Both the position numbers and the translations under genes were made by a program. The notes below the pieces were generated by a model that ran no database searches, was not told the origin of the DNA, and saw nothing but the letters and a program-made list of their open reading frames with translations. A stretch of DNA of 64,000 bases from Collybia mongolica (taxonomy: Eukaryota > Basidiomycota > Agaricomycetes > Agaricales > Clitocybaceae), in NCBI GenBank assembly GCA_013420905.1, contig JAAXNY010000016.1, positions 310,001-374,000 on the forward strand, given 5' to 3'. Position 1 is the first letter of the stretch. Each line of letters starts with the position of its first letter. This document shows positions 48,560 through 60,263 of the stretch, piece by piece.

Positions 48560-49947
48560 ATGATGCTGGTCCAGAAACAGCCCGGCTTCCCACTAGGGTC
48601 CCATTCATCCCCCTTTCACCACCGCCGTCATCCCTCAGCCCCCCCTGCCGTCGTCGTTGTCCAGCCCACACGCACACCGGGCCTGCTATCGCTCTCCAAA
48701 CCGCACCACAACCAGCAGCCACAGCAGCAACAACTCCAACGACCTCAACGCAGGGCCGCACAGCCCGCAACACCGTCCCCTGCACCGAGGGGCCGTCAGC
48801 GGGAGGGAAAAGACGCCAAGGAGGGAAAAGACAAGAAATCCCAGGCTAGGTGTGCCTCTTGCTCCGCTCGCGTGGCCAAACTGACTGACCTTTTTTTTTC
48901 TTTTTTTTTTGCAGAAGCACATCCCGTAGACAACCACACCGCCAGCCATCACCCCCGCAATCCCAATTCCAATCACAAACCAACTCTCAGATTTCCCACC
49001 CCTCGCAGGCAGAGGCTCCCCAACATGACCCATTCTTCATTTCCTCTCCCACTCTCGCTACTCGCCCGACGGGCAAGCTCGCTCGTCGCCGCCAGCAGCC
49101 TCCCCCCACTTCGAAGCCAATCCCTGTCCCTCAGCAGCAACACCAACAACAGTTACCGGCCAAGAACCCGCACTCCCGCTCTGTCCCTGTTCCGCGCCCA
49201 CACGCACGTCCTACTCCGGCCCGGGCTACCACTTTGTTCAGCCCCAAGTCCACCCTCCTCCCGGCCTTCCCTATCTGCGATGACATGACTGATGCCGGAG
49301 ATCTCTCCGACCACGACCTCTCCCCGCCGCCTACTCCCACTCGCCCTCGCCCCCGTCGCCGCCCTGCCAACCCTTTTGGGCCCCACAAGCGTGCGCCCAG
49401 CGAAAGCCCATCCACTGCGCAGCCCACCGAGACAGGTGTGTTCAGCATGAGCTCCGATGAGGGCTCCGGCGAGGACTCCACCTCGGCGGCAGACATCAAG
49501 AAGCTGTTCTCGGGCCTCGTCCAAGGCCAGGGACAGCAGGGGAAGAACAAATTTGCAGGCTCACCGGCGTTCCTGGCCAACAATGTAAACAGCAACCCGT
49601 CCGCCAAGAGGACCCGAGGCCATGGGGCATCGGCGTCATTGTCGTATGCGTCCCCTGCTCCGCAGCAGGCGACGCTCTCGTACTCTTCCTCACTTGGGGC
49701 GTACGAGGATTACACCCACCCCAACACACCCGCGTCAGCCCCATTCTCCAGCGCCACTTTCTCTGCCTCGTTCCCCAGGGCGTCAGCCCCGCGCACGCCT
49801 ACCCGTATGACAGAGGCACAGCACGAGGCACAGGCGTACGCGCTGCTCCATGGTCAAGATGGAAGCGGCCAGCAAGGCTACTTTGCGAGCTCTATGTTCC
49901 AGAACTCGCCAAGTCCCGAGGAGTTGCCCGATCCGCTGTTCCTCTGA
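48560..49947 (+). CDS. Proline-rich protein with PNRC/Edc1-like decapping-activator motif
   Basis: Two exons (48560-48849 and 48915-49947; 1323 nt, 440 aa) start in the context CCACCATGATG. The 65-nt intron has a long poly-T tract before GCAG. The chain is disordered: Gln/Pro/Arg-rich at first (HNQQPQQQQLQRPQRRA), then SKPIPVPQQQHQQQ, SDHDLSPPPTPTRPRPRRRP, NPFGPHKRAPSES and DIKKLFSGL. The extreme C-terminus YFASSMFQNSPSPEELPDPLFL matches the short PNRC/Edc1 pattern (Y-A-x-S-x-F-x-x-S-P-x-P-x-x-L-P), which in other eukaryotes binds Dcp1/Dcp2 and stimulates mRNA decapping. Identification rests on this one motif plus overall character. The frame is well supported. Confidence 0.72.
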
Positions 49948-52720
49948 GCGGGTGAGTATCCACCTAAACTAGTGGCTACTAGAGTAAGCTCTGACAGGCC
50001 GTAGGTGTCTAACGTACAAAAGTACCTCCCACCAAACAAACACACGGCTTTATCTTATTACTTGGATTTTATTCGTTCTCGGACACCCGCGCGCTCTTTT
50101 GGCTCCCTTCTCCCTTTCCTACTAGGAGGCGGAGTTTGTTTACATTTCCCCCGGGCGTCGCCCATACATTCCGGACGACGCCTTAGCCTCCATATCAGAC
50201 TTGCCCGCCCCAGCATCCATCCAGACTTGCCCGACCCCCGGATCTTGCCTTCTTTGTACCTAATAACGCACACGCCCGTCCACACTCAAAACCCGCCCTA
50301 TCAACGGGGTGCGATGCTTCTAATGCCTCCGGCGCCCGCATGGGGCTTCTGGCCGTTGACTCTGCCATCGCACGGCAATAGCGGACGCTACCGCCGCCAC
50401 CATATATGCCCCCCCCCCTTTATGAACTCGAGCGCCCGAGGTCGGGACCCACCGGTTTTCCGGTTTCCTTTTCTCATGTATGCGGTTCAATCACTTTTTG
50501 GGTTTGGGCGGGTTTAGAGCGATGTTTTTCTTTTCTGTTTCTTCCGCCGGTTATATATGCATTCCCGGTTTTCTTGGTTGCGGATGACCGTCCGCAGGTG
50601 CATGATGGTCGGCGACCCGACTACTATAGCACCACTTCTTGGGCGGGTTCCACTCGCCCCCATCACCGCTTTTTTTTTTTCTTTTTTCCTCAAAGCAATT
50701 TTCCGCAAGCCCTCGAAGAAGCAAAGACATCAATTGTGTAACAGTACTATTATCGAAAACATACCAAAACCGATCCAGAAGACGAAGTCGTCAGTAGGAG
50801 AAGATGACGACGAAGAAGAGAGAAGACGGATGGTATTTTTACCTATGATTGACTATTATCTATTATGCTATACGGCACCATTTAACACCACCCCTTCATC
50901 TGGCGTCGACAGCGGGTTCCCCCCACCACTACCAACATTTCCATTGAATCCGACCCCTCCACACCACCTGCCCAGCCTCTGACGCACGGGAAACGGATCC
51001 CGACCCCGAACTCGAACCGCCGCCCGCGGACGCCCATGTTTTATTACGATGTTTTTTGCAGTGTATCACTATCACCCCACCCGCCTCCATCTCCAATCTA
51101 TACGTCGCTTTCCGGTTACTGGTCACATTCTTCCTTCCCCCCTTTTTCCTTTTTCTTCTATTTCATGTTCCACCTTTTTTTTTTTTTTTTTTTTCAAAGG
51201 CTCATCGGTTGCAGGACATTGATTATATATCTACCCGTACTTGTGCTTTATATCTCCACCCCACTTCTCTTCACGTTGCGGTTTTTCTTCTCTCGATCTT
51301 TCTTTTTTGTCTTTCTACCCTCCTGTTTTGGAGACTGGCGTGAATGGGTGTGCGACGCGGCCTGTTTCAATGGCGGGCACTAGGAATCGCGGACCCGGAC
51401 TTAGGACCATTGTACAAGATTCTTCCCAAGCTCGCTGCGCTACCTAGTCACTACCCTGACTATCAACTGTCCGGGCCTTGAGTCCTCCCACCCACGTTTA
51501 TGCTTTTCCTTTTTCATCACAAACCGTTGGTGTAATTGTTCGTCAAGTTGTGAGTGTTCCGTCGTCTACCTGCGGGACGATGCTAATGAAAGTACTCTTT
51601 CTTCGTCGGGGGTGCCACAGATTATTTTGTCACGACCAGCATTCATCATCATCATCATCATCATTCCATTATCAACCTACATCATCATCGTCGAATCATC
51701 ATCATCAGCACTCTCCATCGTTCCACCCCGCAATCGAAGCCTAACTCTATCACGAAGACGAAGACGAAGAATGAATGATTAAGGATACCCCCTGCGCCCC
51801 CCCCCCCGCTCACAAGGCGTTTTGTTATTCTGCTCCCGCATTAGACGTTGTACATATACTCACCTCCCTCGCAATTCGAGGCGGTTGCTCTCGCCGCGCC
51901 GCGCATGGCATAACATAAATGTACTACATTCACCCCCTCACCCCCTGCCTACCCCTACTCCCATCCTCTGCTCCGCCTACCCCAGCTTCCGTCATTCCGC
52001 CCCATCCGTTCCCACACCCACCCCACTTCCACTCCAACGCCACCGACCCCCACCCCTTGCTACTCCATTAATTCCGCCCCCTGTTCCCGCCGTACTGTGC
52101 TTACACCCCACACTATTACCCCACGCTCCTTGCACTTTTCTTGTCTCTTTTTCCTCCGGTGCCGCGTTTATATTCAAAAGAAAAAAAGAAGAGAGACACG
52201 ACACAGCACCCATCCAAGCCGAGGAAAGGCAGGTTTGCGTGGTGAAAGCAGGTTCGCAGGGACTTTATGGACAAAGTGTCGCTGGGAATTCTGTATGTGT
52301 TGGACTTTTTTTTGGTTTCTCTTCGGAGCGGTGATGGCTGGGTTGGTGTGGTGCGTGTCGTTTGTCGCTCGACGCTCGACGCTGCCCACTGTCCACTCGT
52401 CAACGTTCAACGTTCACTGTCACTGGCTTATCATACCTAGATCCCGCGACGTGTGCCTGTCTGTTCACGGGCATACGTTGCTAGTAACTCAAATCGCATT
52501 GTTGCATTATTCATCGTTTACATATATACGTTAACGTACCTACACGCTCGTTTTTTCTTTCTTACTACCTTTGAATATAACTTTTTACTGTTGAACCCTT
52601 CGGTGACGGAGTGAGTGTGGACTTGTTGAGATGTGGGTTTGGTTTTTGAACTGCATTATCGTCATTGCCGGTGGCGAACGTGCAGCTCTGATAGCTAACG
52701 CTAACGGGCATCTATCTACC
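49948..52720. other. Pyrimidine-rich non-coding region with microsatellites
   Basis: The plus strand is C/T-rich with long poly-T (about 51177-51194) and poly-C (about 51797-51809) runs and CAT/ATC trinucleotide repeats (about 51645-51718). ORFs here are low complexity and overlap in several frames. A GTGAGT...GTAG pair at about 49952-50004 suggests a spliced 3' UTR of the upstream gene. Confidence 0.45.
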
Positions 52721-53745
52721 GCGAAGTGCTAGGGTGTGTATTGCTACCGTTCTTTCCCGTCTCCTTGCCAAACTGCTACTTGACATGTGGGGAGCTCGAG
52801 CACTGGGAGAAGACGCGGAATCGGCAACGATAGCTATCCGACGTCGGCTACCGCTTAACGTGAGCCCTTGTTGACCGGGGTCCCTAACCTCCACATCCTT
52901 TTTGGCCAACGCCGTTCACGGTACCATGTCTAGATTTCCCTGCAAGTGGAAATGCGCCCGGTGCTCGCTGCTTCGAAGTCAAATCACTTAATGCTGAGAT
53001 CCATGGTCGAGATGGCTTCATATGTGTTGGGAGGAAATGCAATATGGAGGGAGTGCTTGGAGCTAGGACGTTAGATGTGGGGTCGATTCACGATGTTTCC
53101 TGGTCAGTCGTTATTGAAGAGGAAGATTGTGTGCCAGGTTCGTGATCGGAAGATTTGGTCATGTAGGACCCAAGGAACGGTAGTTTTTCCGCGTGGTTTC
53201 GGTGCGGGACCTTCCCAGTGAATAGATCCCAAGAGCTACGGGTCGTGAGACAGCTTCTGGTCTTCGACGTGCTATCGTATTCTGTAGGCTATCTCGAGTG
53301 AGAGGACTTGCTTGCGCCTCCGACCGGATAACATTCCTCCGAGTTTATTCTTCCCTCGGCTATCTCGACGTCCGGGCGTTGCGTCTTTGGACGACCCATG
53401 GTTGCGAAGAGTGCTGGAACACCTCGGGCTCTTGTCTATTATAGATTCGCTTGGCTTTTCGAATGCAGACCGCGCTCTATGTCGCCAAGTACGATCCCAA
53501 AGTCTAAATTTCCTCCCACACGACGAAGATATCGAAGAATCACAGTGAGAATTGTCATGACGCACGGGACACAAAACCGACCATGTCTTTGTTTAAATAA
53601 GCCCGCTCGCGATCCCACTCTTACGAGATGAAATATCAGAAAAAGGCTATCCAAACGTCGCATTTCCTACATACGGGTGCGCAGACCCCACAACTGTGGC
53701 AACGGAAATTCGACAACTACCGAGTGTTTAAATTTGGCGTGGGGG

Positions 53746-53752
53746 TATAAAG
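53746..53752 (+). promoter_or_regulatory. TATA box, glyoxal oxidase copy 1
   Basis: TATAAAG lies 65 nt upstream of the ATG at 53811. The matching element of copy 2 is TATAAAA at 57545. Confidence 0.55.
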
Positions 53753-53810
53753 GTCATGCATTACCTGTGGAGAAAGGCAGCAGAGGCGCATTACCAGTGT
53801 TAACCTCGCG

Positions 53811-55960
53811 ATGCTTTCCCTACTTAAACTTTTGCTTTTACCTCTCTTTGTCGCCGCGGCCAGTACCCCGAAAGGCTGGCACTTCGTTCAGAATGGAACC
53901 ACTGGAATTGTCGCTATCGAGGTCATCGTCGTCTCGCCTACCCTAGCAGTCATGTTCGACCGTGCGCAGAATAACCCCCTTCAAATCAACGGGCATGGCG
54001 CGTGGGGTGCGTTGTGGAACTTTGAGACCAATACCGCTACCCCAATCGGTGTCGTGTCGGATACGTTCTGTGCCAGTGGTGGTATGTTGAGTAATGGAAC
54101 TATGGCGAGTTTTTTTCATCGTGAGATTTGGTTGGTACTAGGATGACTGATTATGCTCCTTGTAGGTTAGCGTTGGAGGACAATGGCCAGAGAATCGGAG
54201 CACCGAGCCTGATACAGATGGGCGCATGATGATCCGATTATTCAATCCGTGTACAGATCCTTCCGGTGTAAGCTGCAATATCATCGAGGATGCTCAGACC
54301 TTGCACCTCGCGGAGACGAGATGGTATCCTTCGTCTCTGCGTATCTTTGATGGCTCTCTGGTAAGTTCGTCTTTGGCAATAACTGAGCTAGGTCGCTCAT
54401 ACTTTCTGTCGTATGATAGATGGTAGTTGGTGGCACCCACAATAATACCCCATTCTTCAACGTAGATCCTGTGAACAGCTTTGAGTTTGTCCCAAAGAAG
54501 GACGGTGGTGTTCCCCGCTCCTCTTCCTTCCTTGAACGAAGTCTCCCCGTCAACCTATTCCCCCGGTACGCCCGCGCTTCGTTCCTTAACAAAAGCCGGC
54601 TCTGAAATCTCATGAATTAGGGTGTTTGCCTTACCTGATGGTAAAGTCTTTATGATCGCCAACAACCAGTCTAGCATATACGACGTCGAACGGAACACAG
54701 AAACGCCCCTCCCTGATCTCCCCAATGGCGTACGTATCACAAATCCGATGGACGGCGCTGTCACGCTTCTACCTCTCAGCCCACCTCTCTACATTCCCGA
54801 GGTTCTCGTGTGTGGTGGGAGCAATGCCAGCGATACCACCCCAAGCATGGAGCTGTCTTCGCAAGATCCGGCCTCGGACCAGTGCAGCCGTATCACGCTC
54901 ACCCCAGAGGGCATTAAGAGGGGATGGGTCGTGGAGCGAATGCTGGAAGGGCGGATGTTGTCCGAGATGATCCTTTTGCCTGACGGGACAGTTATGATTA
55001 TCAACGGTGCCGCGACAGGGTATGCTGCATCACATAGCGTGGCTGAACCCATTGGATTGTCAAATGCCGATCATCCCATGTAAGTCGATGGGCTCGCCCG
55101 CTTCCTAGAGGTATTGCTGATACGTAGTTTCAAAGAACAAGGCCAGTTTTGTATACGCCTGATGCACGGGTCGGGCATAGATTCAGCAATCAAGGCTTGC
55201 CATCGTCAGATATTCCACGAATGTATCATTCTTCGGTAACGCTGACGCCTAGCGGGTGCGGACATGGTGTATATCTTTTTTGATAATGTTGGACCTGACA
55301 TTTTACGGCTGTTCCCAGAAACATCTTCATTGCTGGTTCCAACCCCAATTTCGGGGTCATTACTAACGCAACTTTCTCTTCGTCCGTCCTTCCAAGCGCA
55401 TATATCGTAACGCGTTGCTGATCACGTTTCTGAAATAGAGAATTCCGGGCAGAGTACCTCAACCCGCCTTACATGAGCGTCGCACGCCCCGCTCTCCGCA
55501 AAGTGCCAACGACCCTTCCCTTCAACCACGCCTTCACCGTTCCTGTGGATATCCCCGCTGGCCTGAAGGCTGCCAAAGTACAAGGTGCGTCTGATGATTT
55601 CACGGGGACGGGACACGCATAATCAAAGGGCTGGCCCCTAGTTGCGCTGATGGATCTTGGCTTCTCCTCACACGCCTTCCACTCGAGCTCGCGTCTTGTA
55701 TTCATGAATGCTAAGCTTGCACGCGACCGCAAGTCGATCACCATCACCAGCCCTCCGAACAATCGCGTTTTCCCTCCGGGTCCTGGTGCGTCGTGATCCC
55801 CCACCTTGCCTACTTGCGTCTTTTTGTGCAGTCTCTAACCCTCCGACTAGCATTCGTATTCCTGACAGTCGATGGTGTGACAAGTACCGGTGCACATGTG
55901 ATGGTTGGAGATGGGAAATTACCCCCTGTGAAGGACCAGGGCGCTCGGTTGCCCCTGTGA
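53811..55960 (+). CDS. Glyoxal oxidase-type copper radical oxidase, copy 1 (splice donor of intron 1 lost)
   Basis: This is an extracellular copper radical oxidase (CAZy AA5_1 type) that oxidises aldehydes or alcohols and makes H2O2 for peroxidases. Signal peptide [15 protein letters not shown], then [32 protein letters not shown] holds the cysteine of the Cys-Tyr cofactor, and [11 protein letters not shown] the tyrosine. Next come kelch-like strands, [14 protein letters not shown] (axial Tyr/His), [13 protein letters not shown] and the C-terminal domain with [11 protein letters not shown] (copper His). At the first intron the paralog has GT after ATGGCGAGT, while this copy has TT (54110-54111). 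No other donor restores the expected [10 protein letters not shown] cryptic GTGAGA (54121) to 54190 splice would stay in frame but delete it. The ending is at TGA 55958-55960. It may be non-functional or produce a variant. Confidence 0.85.
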
Positions 55961-57613
55961 TGGTTGTTAGGCATGGGGAATAAATATGTTTTTTTGACTG
56001 TACAACGTGTACTTAGTATTATTTTCTTTGTCTCCTGGGTGCGCTGCCAACAGACGCTGACATCCCCCAGAAGCAAAATACATTGCTCTTTTTCTTTTAA
56101 AACAGGAATATAGGTTACTAATGTAGTGCACGTACGAGCCTGCTATTGCTGTTTGCATGATTTCGAATCCTCAGGGCGGTATGGAGGTAAAGTAATTCTT
56201 GACCCTCACGAGTTTTCCGAAGTGCTAAGACCAAGAATGTTATGGTTCCTCCCCCCATGTTCCTAACTGACTGCTTTCATCCCCAAGCCTAACTAAGTCA
56301 TCGATCACCTACCTGCCATTGTGTATACTGTAACTGTTGTCGGCGCGTAGGTGGCTCTGGAGTACTAGTGTTCCTTGTGTGTCTACCCTGATAGTCTGCT
56401 TTTCGACGTGCTAGGGTCGGGATCCTTGGCTTTCCTACCCTCCCAACTCACTTTGTCCAACATCAGTCTACTAATACCATTGGCGTACGATGGGCTGAAA
56501 TGGACGGGATGTATGTGTCATATGTGCTATATTAGTCTGCGGGGGCCGGCTACGATGACGCTCCGAAGTCGGCTACCAAACCTGAGTCCTTTTTGAATTG
56601 AATTCAGGCTTGGCTTTTACCTCCACATCCTTTTTGGCCCAACGCCTTTCCCAGTACTGTGTCCATTTTTCTCTGCAAGTGGAAACGTACTGTATACTCG
56701 CTGCTTCGAAGTCTTGGAATGCTGAGATCCCCGACCGCGCAGACATGATGGCTTGGTATACGTTCTACGATGGCGGGAAAATGCAACTTGGAGCTCTTGG
56801 AGCTAGGAGTTACATGTGGTGTCGAACCGCGATGTCTCCTGGTCAATCATTGTTGGATAGGAAGATTGTGCACCAGGTTCTTGACCAGTAGATTGGCTAT
56901 TAATGAATCAAGGAGCGGTGATTTTTTTCCGCTTGGAATCGGTGTGGGACCTTCCCATGGCTACTGAATAGAGCAATTGCACCGCCCAAGTACTACAGGT
57001 CGTGAGACAGCTTCTGGTCTCCAACATGTTTCTGGTTCGCACACGGAACGTTGCCTCGGGTCAGAAGGCTTACCCGCACCCCCAGCGAAATGCTCCTCTG
57101 TCCACCTTTCCGGGTCCCTCGGTTATCTCGACGTCTGGTTCTTGTGGCTTCATTGGAACACCCTGGGCTCCTGGATAGCGCACGTTTGTGTGGCTCCTCG
57201 AACGCAACCCGTTCCCCACGTCACTAGTGGGATCATGTGGATGGTTGGCAGTTATGGAGTTTAACCGTCAAGTGTCGTCTAAAAGTCTAACATTCCTCCC
57301 ATTTTTGCTGAATTTCTGCATCCACCCACGAAGATGTCGAAGTATCCCAGTGAGAATCATCATAGCGCACGGGACACGAAAAAAAAATACCTGAATCAAT
57401 GAACTCTTTGGTGACCTCACTCTTACGAGACAAAACGTCAGAAATCTGCCATTCAAAAGTCGCACATCCTGTATACGGGTGCACAGGTCCCACAGCTGTG
57501 GTAATGGAAGGTCAACAGCTACCGAATATAAAATTCGGCATGGGATATAAAAGACACGCAACATCCGTAGAAAAGGGAGGACAGTATAAAGGTGCAGCAC
57601 CAGTGTCCACCCC
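55961..57613. other. Intergenic part of the tandem duplication
   Basis: The first 100 bp is the 3' flank of copy 1. From about 56402 it is the duplicated upstream DNA of copy 2. Overlapping ORFs here are shared with the 52.7-53.8 kb region and lack family motifs. Confidence 0.5.
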
Positions 57614-59850
57614 ATGATGCTTTCCCTACTTAAACTTTTGCTCTTTCCTCTCTTCGTCGCCGCGGCCAGTACCCCCAAAGGCTGGCACTTCGTTCAGAAT
57701 GGAACCACCGGAATTGTCGCTATCGAGGTCATCGTCGTCTCGCCCACCCTCGCAGTCATGTTCGACCGTGCGCAGAATAACCCCCTTCAAGTCAGTGGAC
57801 ATGGCGCGTGGGGTGCATTATGGAACTTTGAGACCAATACCGCAACCCCACTGGATATCGTCTCGGATAGTTTCTGTGCCAGTGGTGGTACATTGAGTAA
57901 TGGAACTATGGCGAGTGTTTTGGTGGTGGAATAGGTTGTTACGAGGATTACTGATTATGTCCCTTATAGGTTGGCGTTGGGGGCCAATGGCCAGAGAGCC
58001 CAGACACCGAGCCTGACACGGATGGGCGCATGATGATCCGATTATTCAATCCATGTGCCGATCCTTCCGGCGTAGGCTGCAATGTCATCGAGGATGCTCA
58101 GACCTTGCAACTTGCGGAGGCGAGGTGGTATCCTTCGTCTCTGCGTATCTTTGATGGCTCCCTGGTAAGTTCGCCTCTACCAGTTACTGAGCTAGGCCAT
58201 TCATGTCTTTCGTCGTATGATAGATGGTAGTGGGGGGCACTCACAACAACACTCCATTCTTCAACGTAGACCCCGCGAACAACATTGAGTTCGTTCCAAA
58301 GAAGGATGGTGGTGTTCCCCGCTCCTCTCCCTTCCTTGAACGAAGTCTCCCCGTCAACCTCTTCCCCCGGTAAGACTATGCTTCATTCTTTAGCAAAAGC
58401 TAGCTCTAAAACCCCTCATGGGTCAGGGTGTTTGCCTTACCTGATGGTAAAGTCTTCATGATCGCCAACAACCAGTCTAGCATATACGACATCGAACGGA
58501 ACACAGAAACGCCCCTCCCTGATCTCCCAAATGGCGTACGCATTACAAACCCGATGGACGGCGCTGCCACACTTCTTCCTCTCAGCCCACCTCTCTACAT
58601 CCCCGAGGTCATCGTGTGTGGTGGGAGCAATTCCAGCGATACCACCCCGAGCATAGAGTTGTCTTCGCAAGATCCGGCCTCGGACCAGTGCAGCCGTATC
58701 ACGCTCACCCCAGAGGGCATCAAGAGGGGATGGGTCGTGGAGCGGATGCTGGAAGGGCGGATGTTGTCCGAGATGATCCTTTTGCCTGACGGGACAGTTA
58801 TGATCATCAACGGTGCTGCGACAGGGTACGCAGCAACACATAGCGTGGGTGAACCCATTGGATTGTCGAATTCCGATCATCCCATGTAAGTCGCTGGGCT
58901 CGCCCGCTTCCAGAAAGTATTGCTGATGCGTAGTCTCAAAGAACAACGCCAGTTTATATACGCCTGATGCACCGATTGGGCATAGATTCAGCAATCAAGG
59001 CTTGCCATCGTCAGACATTCCACGAATGTATCATTCTACGGTAACGCTGACGCCTAGCGGGTGCGGACGTAGTGTATTTTTTTAAAAATAATGTTGGCTC
59101 TGACATTCTGCGGCCGTTCATAGAAACATCTTCATTGCTGGTTCCAACCCCAATCGCGCGGTCATCACAAACGCAACCTACAATGCGTCTGTCCATCCAA
59201 GCGTATATAACGTAACGTGTTGCTGATCACGTTTCTAAAACAGAGAATTCCGGGCAGAGTACCTCAACCCGCCTTACATGAGCGTCGCACGCCCCGCTCT
59301 CCGCAACGTGCCAACCATTATTCCTTTCAACCATGCTTTCACCGTTCCCGTGGATATCCCAGTTGGCCTGAAGACTGCTAAAGTACAAGGTGGGTCTTTT
59401 AGTTTCATCGGGACGGTACACGCATAATTAAAGGGATGGCCTTTAGTTGCGCTGATGGATCTTGGCTTCTCCTCACACGCCTTCCACTCGAGCTCGCGCC
59501 TTGTATTCATGAATGCTGAGCTTGCACGCGACCGCAAGTCGATCACCATCACTAGCCCTCCGAACAATCGTGTTTTCCCTCCGGGTCCTGGTGCGTCGTG
59601 ATTTTTTTTCACCTTGCCTACTTGCGTCTTTTTGTGCGGTCGCTAACCTTCCGACTAGCATTCGTGTTCCTGACAGTCGATGGGGTGACGAGTACTGGCG
59701 CACACGTAATGGTTGGAGATGGGAAGGCACCACCTGTGAAGGACCAGGGCGTCCCATTGTGATCGTAGGACAGACATGGGAGTATGAAGTATTTTGACCC
59801 GTTTACACTTCGTCTACTTTTATTTTCTTTGTTCCTTGGTTACGCTGTCG
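56402..59850 (+). repeat. Tandem segmental duplication, copy 2
   Basis: Second unit of the duplication described at 52722. Coding exons are very similar between copies, while introns and upstream DNA have diverged clearly, so the event is not very recent. Confidence 0.8.
57614..59762 (+). CDS. Glyoxal oxidase-type copper radical oxidase, copy 2
   Basis: Same architecture as copy 1: signal peptide [39 protein letters not shown] with a normal first intron, [104 protein letters not shown] and the end [21 protein letters not shown]. The ATG doublet at 57614/57617 gives either MML or ML. After NSDHPM the copy has one base fewer than copy 1 (58952-58962, GTTTATATACG against GTTTTGTATACG). The frame into [12 protein letters not shown] survives only if the acceptor shifts to CGCCAG ending at 58951, with loss of about four residues. 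It is probably the better preserved copy. Confidence 0.88.
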
Positions 59851-60263
59851 AGTTGTTACATAGCTTCGGAAGCATATTACCTTTTATTTCTTTTATTTTC
59901 TCATATGCTTACTATGACAAGCGTACTTATCTATGCGAACATTGCTGCTGTTTGCACACTTTTATTACTCAAATTCCCAGGATCGTTTCTCACTCCCATA
60001 CCATCTTTGATACTTAAGCTTAAGACTCGCCTTCATCTGTCTGGCAAGTGACATAAGAATGTCACCGGTCTGATGTCCACTTACATGCTTTACAGTATTC
60101 GATTTCTGATCTTTTTCCCTTCCTAACATGGACATGCCAGATGGTTGGTTGAGGATTTGCCCTTACCATGTCTTCCCTAAACATTCGTTAATCAGACATA
60201 GTCAACATTAAAAGCAAAGATGACCACACTATATTTCCTGCTGATCAAGAGTCTTCTTCATCC
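59763..60263. other. Intergenic region
   Basis: This is the 3' flank of glyoxal oxidase copy 2 and promoter of the next gene. It is AT-rich, and hydrophobic ORFs at 59784-60051 look like composition artefacts. Confidence 0.4.

Larger units (their letters stand above)
52722..56055 (+). repeat. Tandem segmental duplication, copy 1
   Basis: Sequence from about 52722 through about 56055 is repeated at about 56402-59850. Upstream non-coding DNA matches (for example CCTCCACATCCTTTTTGGCC near 52887 and 56617), as do the genes and the 3' flanks (TATTTTCTTTGT near 56020 and 59820). The offset between start codons is 3806 bp. Confidence 0.8.

Noticed and set aside
48249..48785. 178-codon minus-strand ORF
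   Set aside because: Antisense to the first exon of the PNRC-motif gene and mirrors its biased composition.
51640..51720. CAT/ATC trinucleotide repeat as coding poly-His or Ser
   Set aside because: No supported ORF around it; behaves as a microsatellite in non-coding DNA.
54134..54165. A 32-nt in-frame intron (GTACTA...TGTAG) in glyoxal oxidase copy 1
   Set aside because: Keeps frame but is far shorter than any other intron here and unlikely to be spliced.
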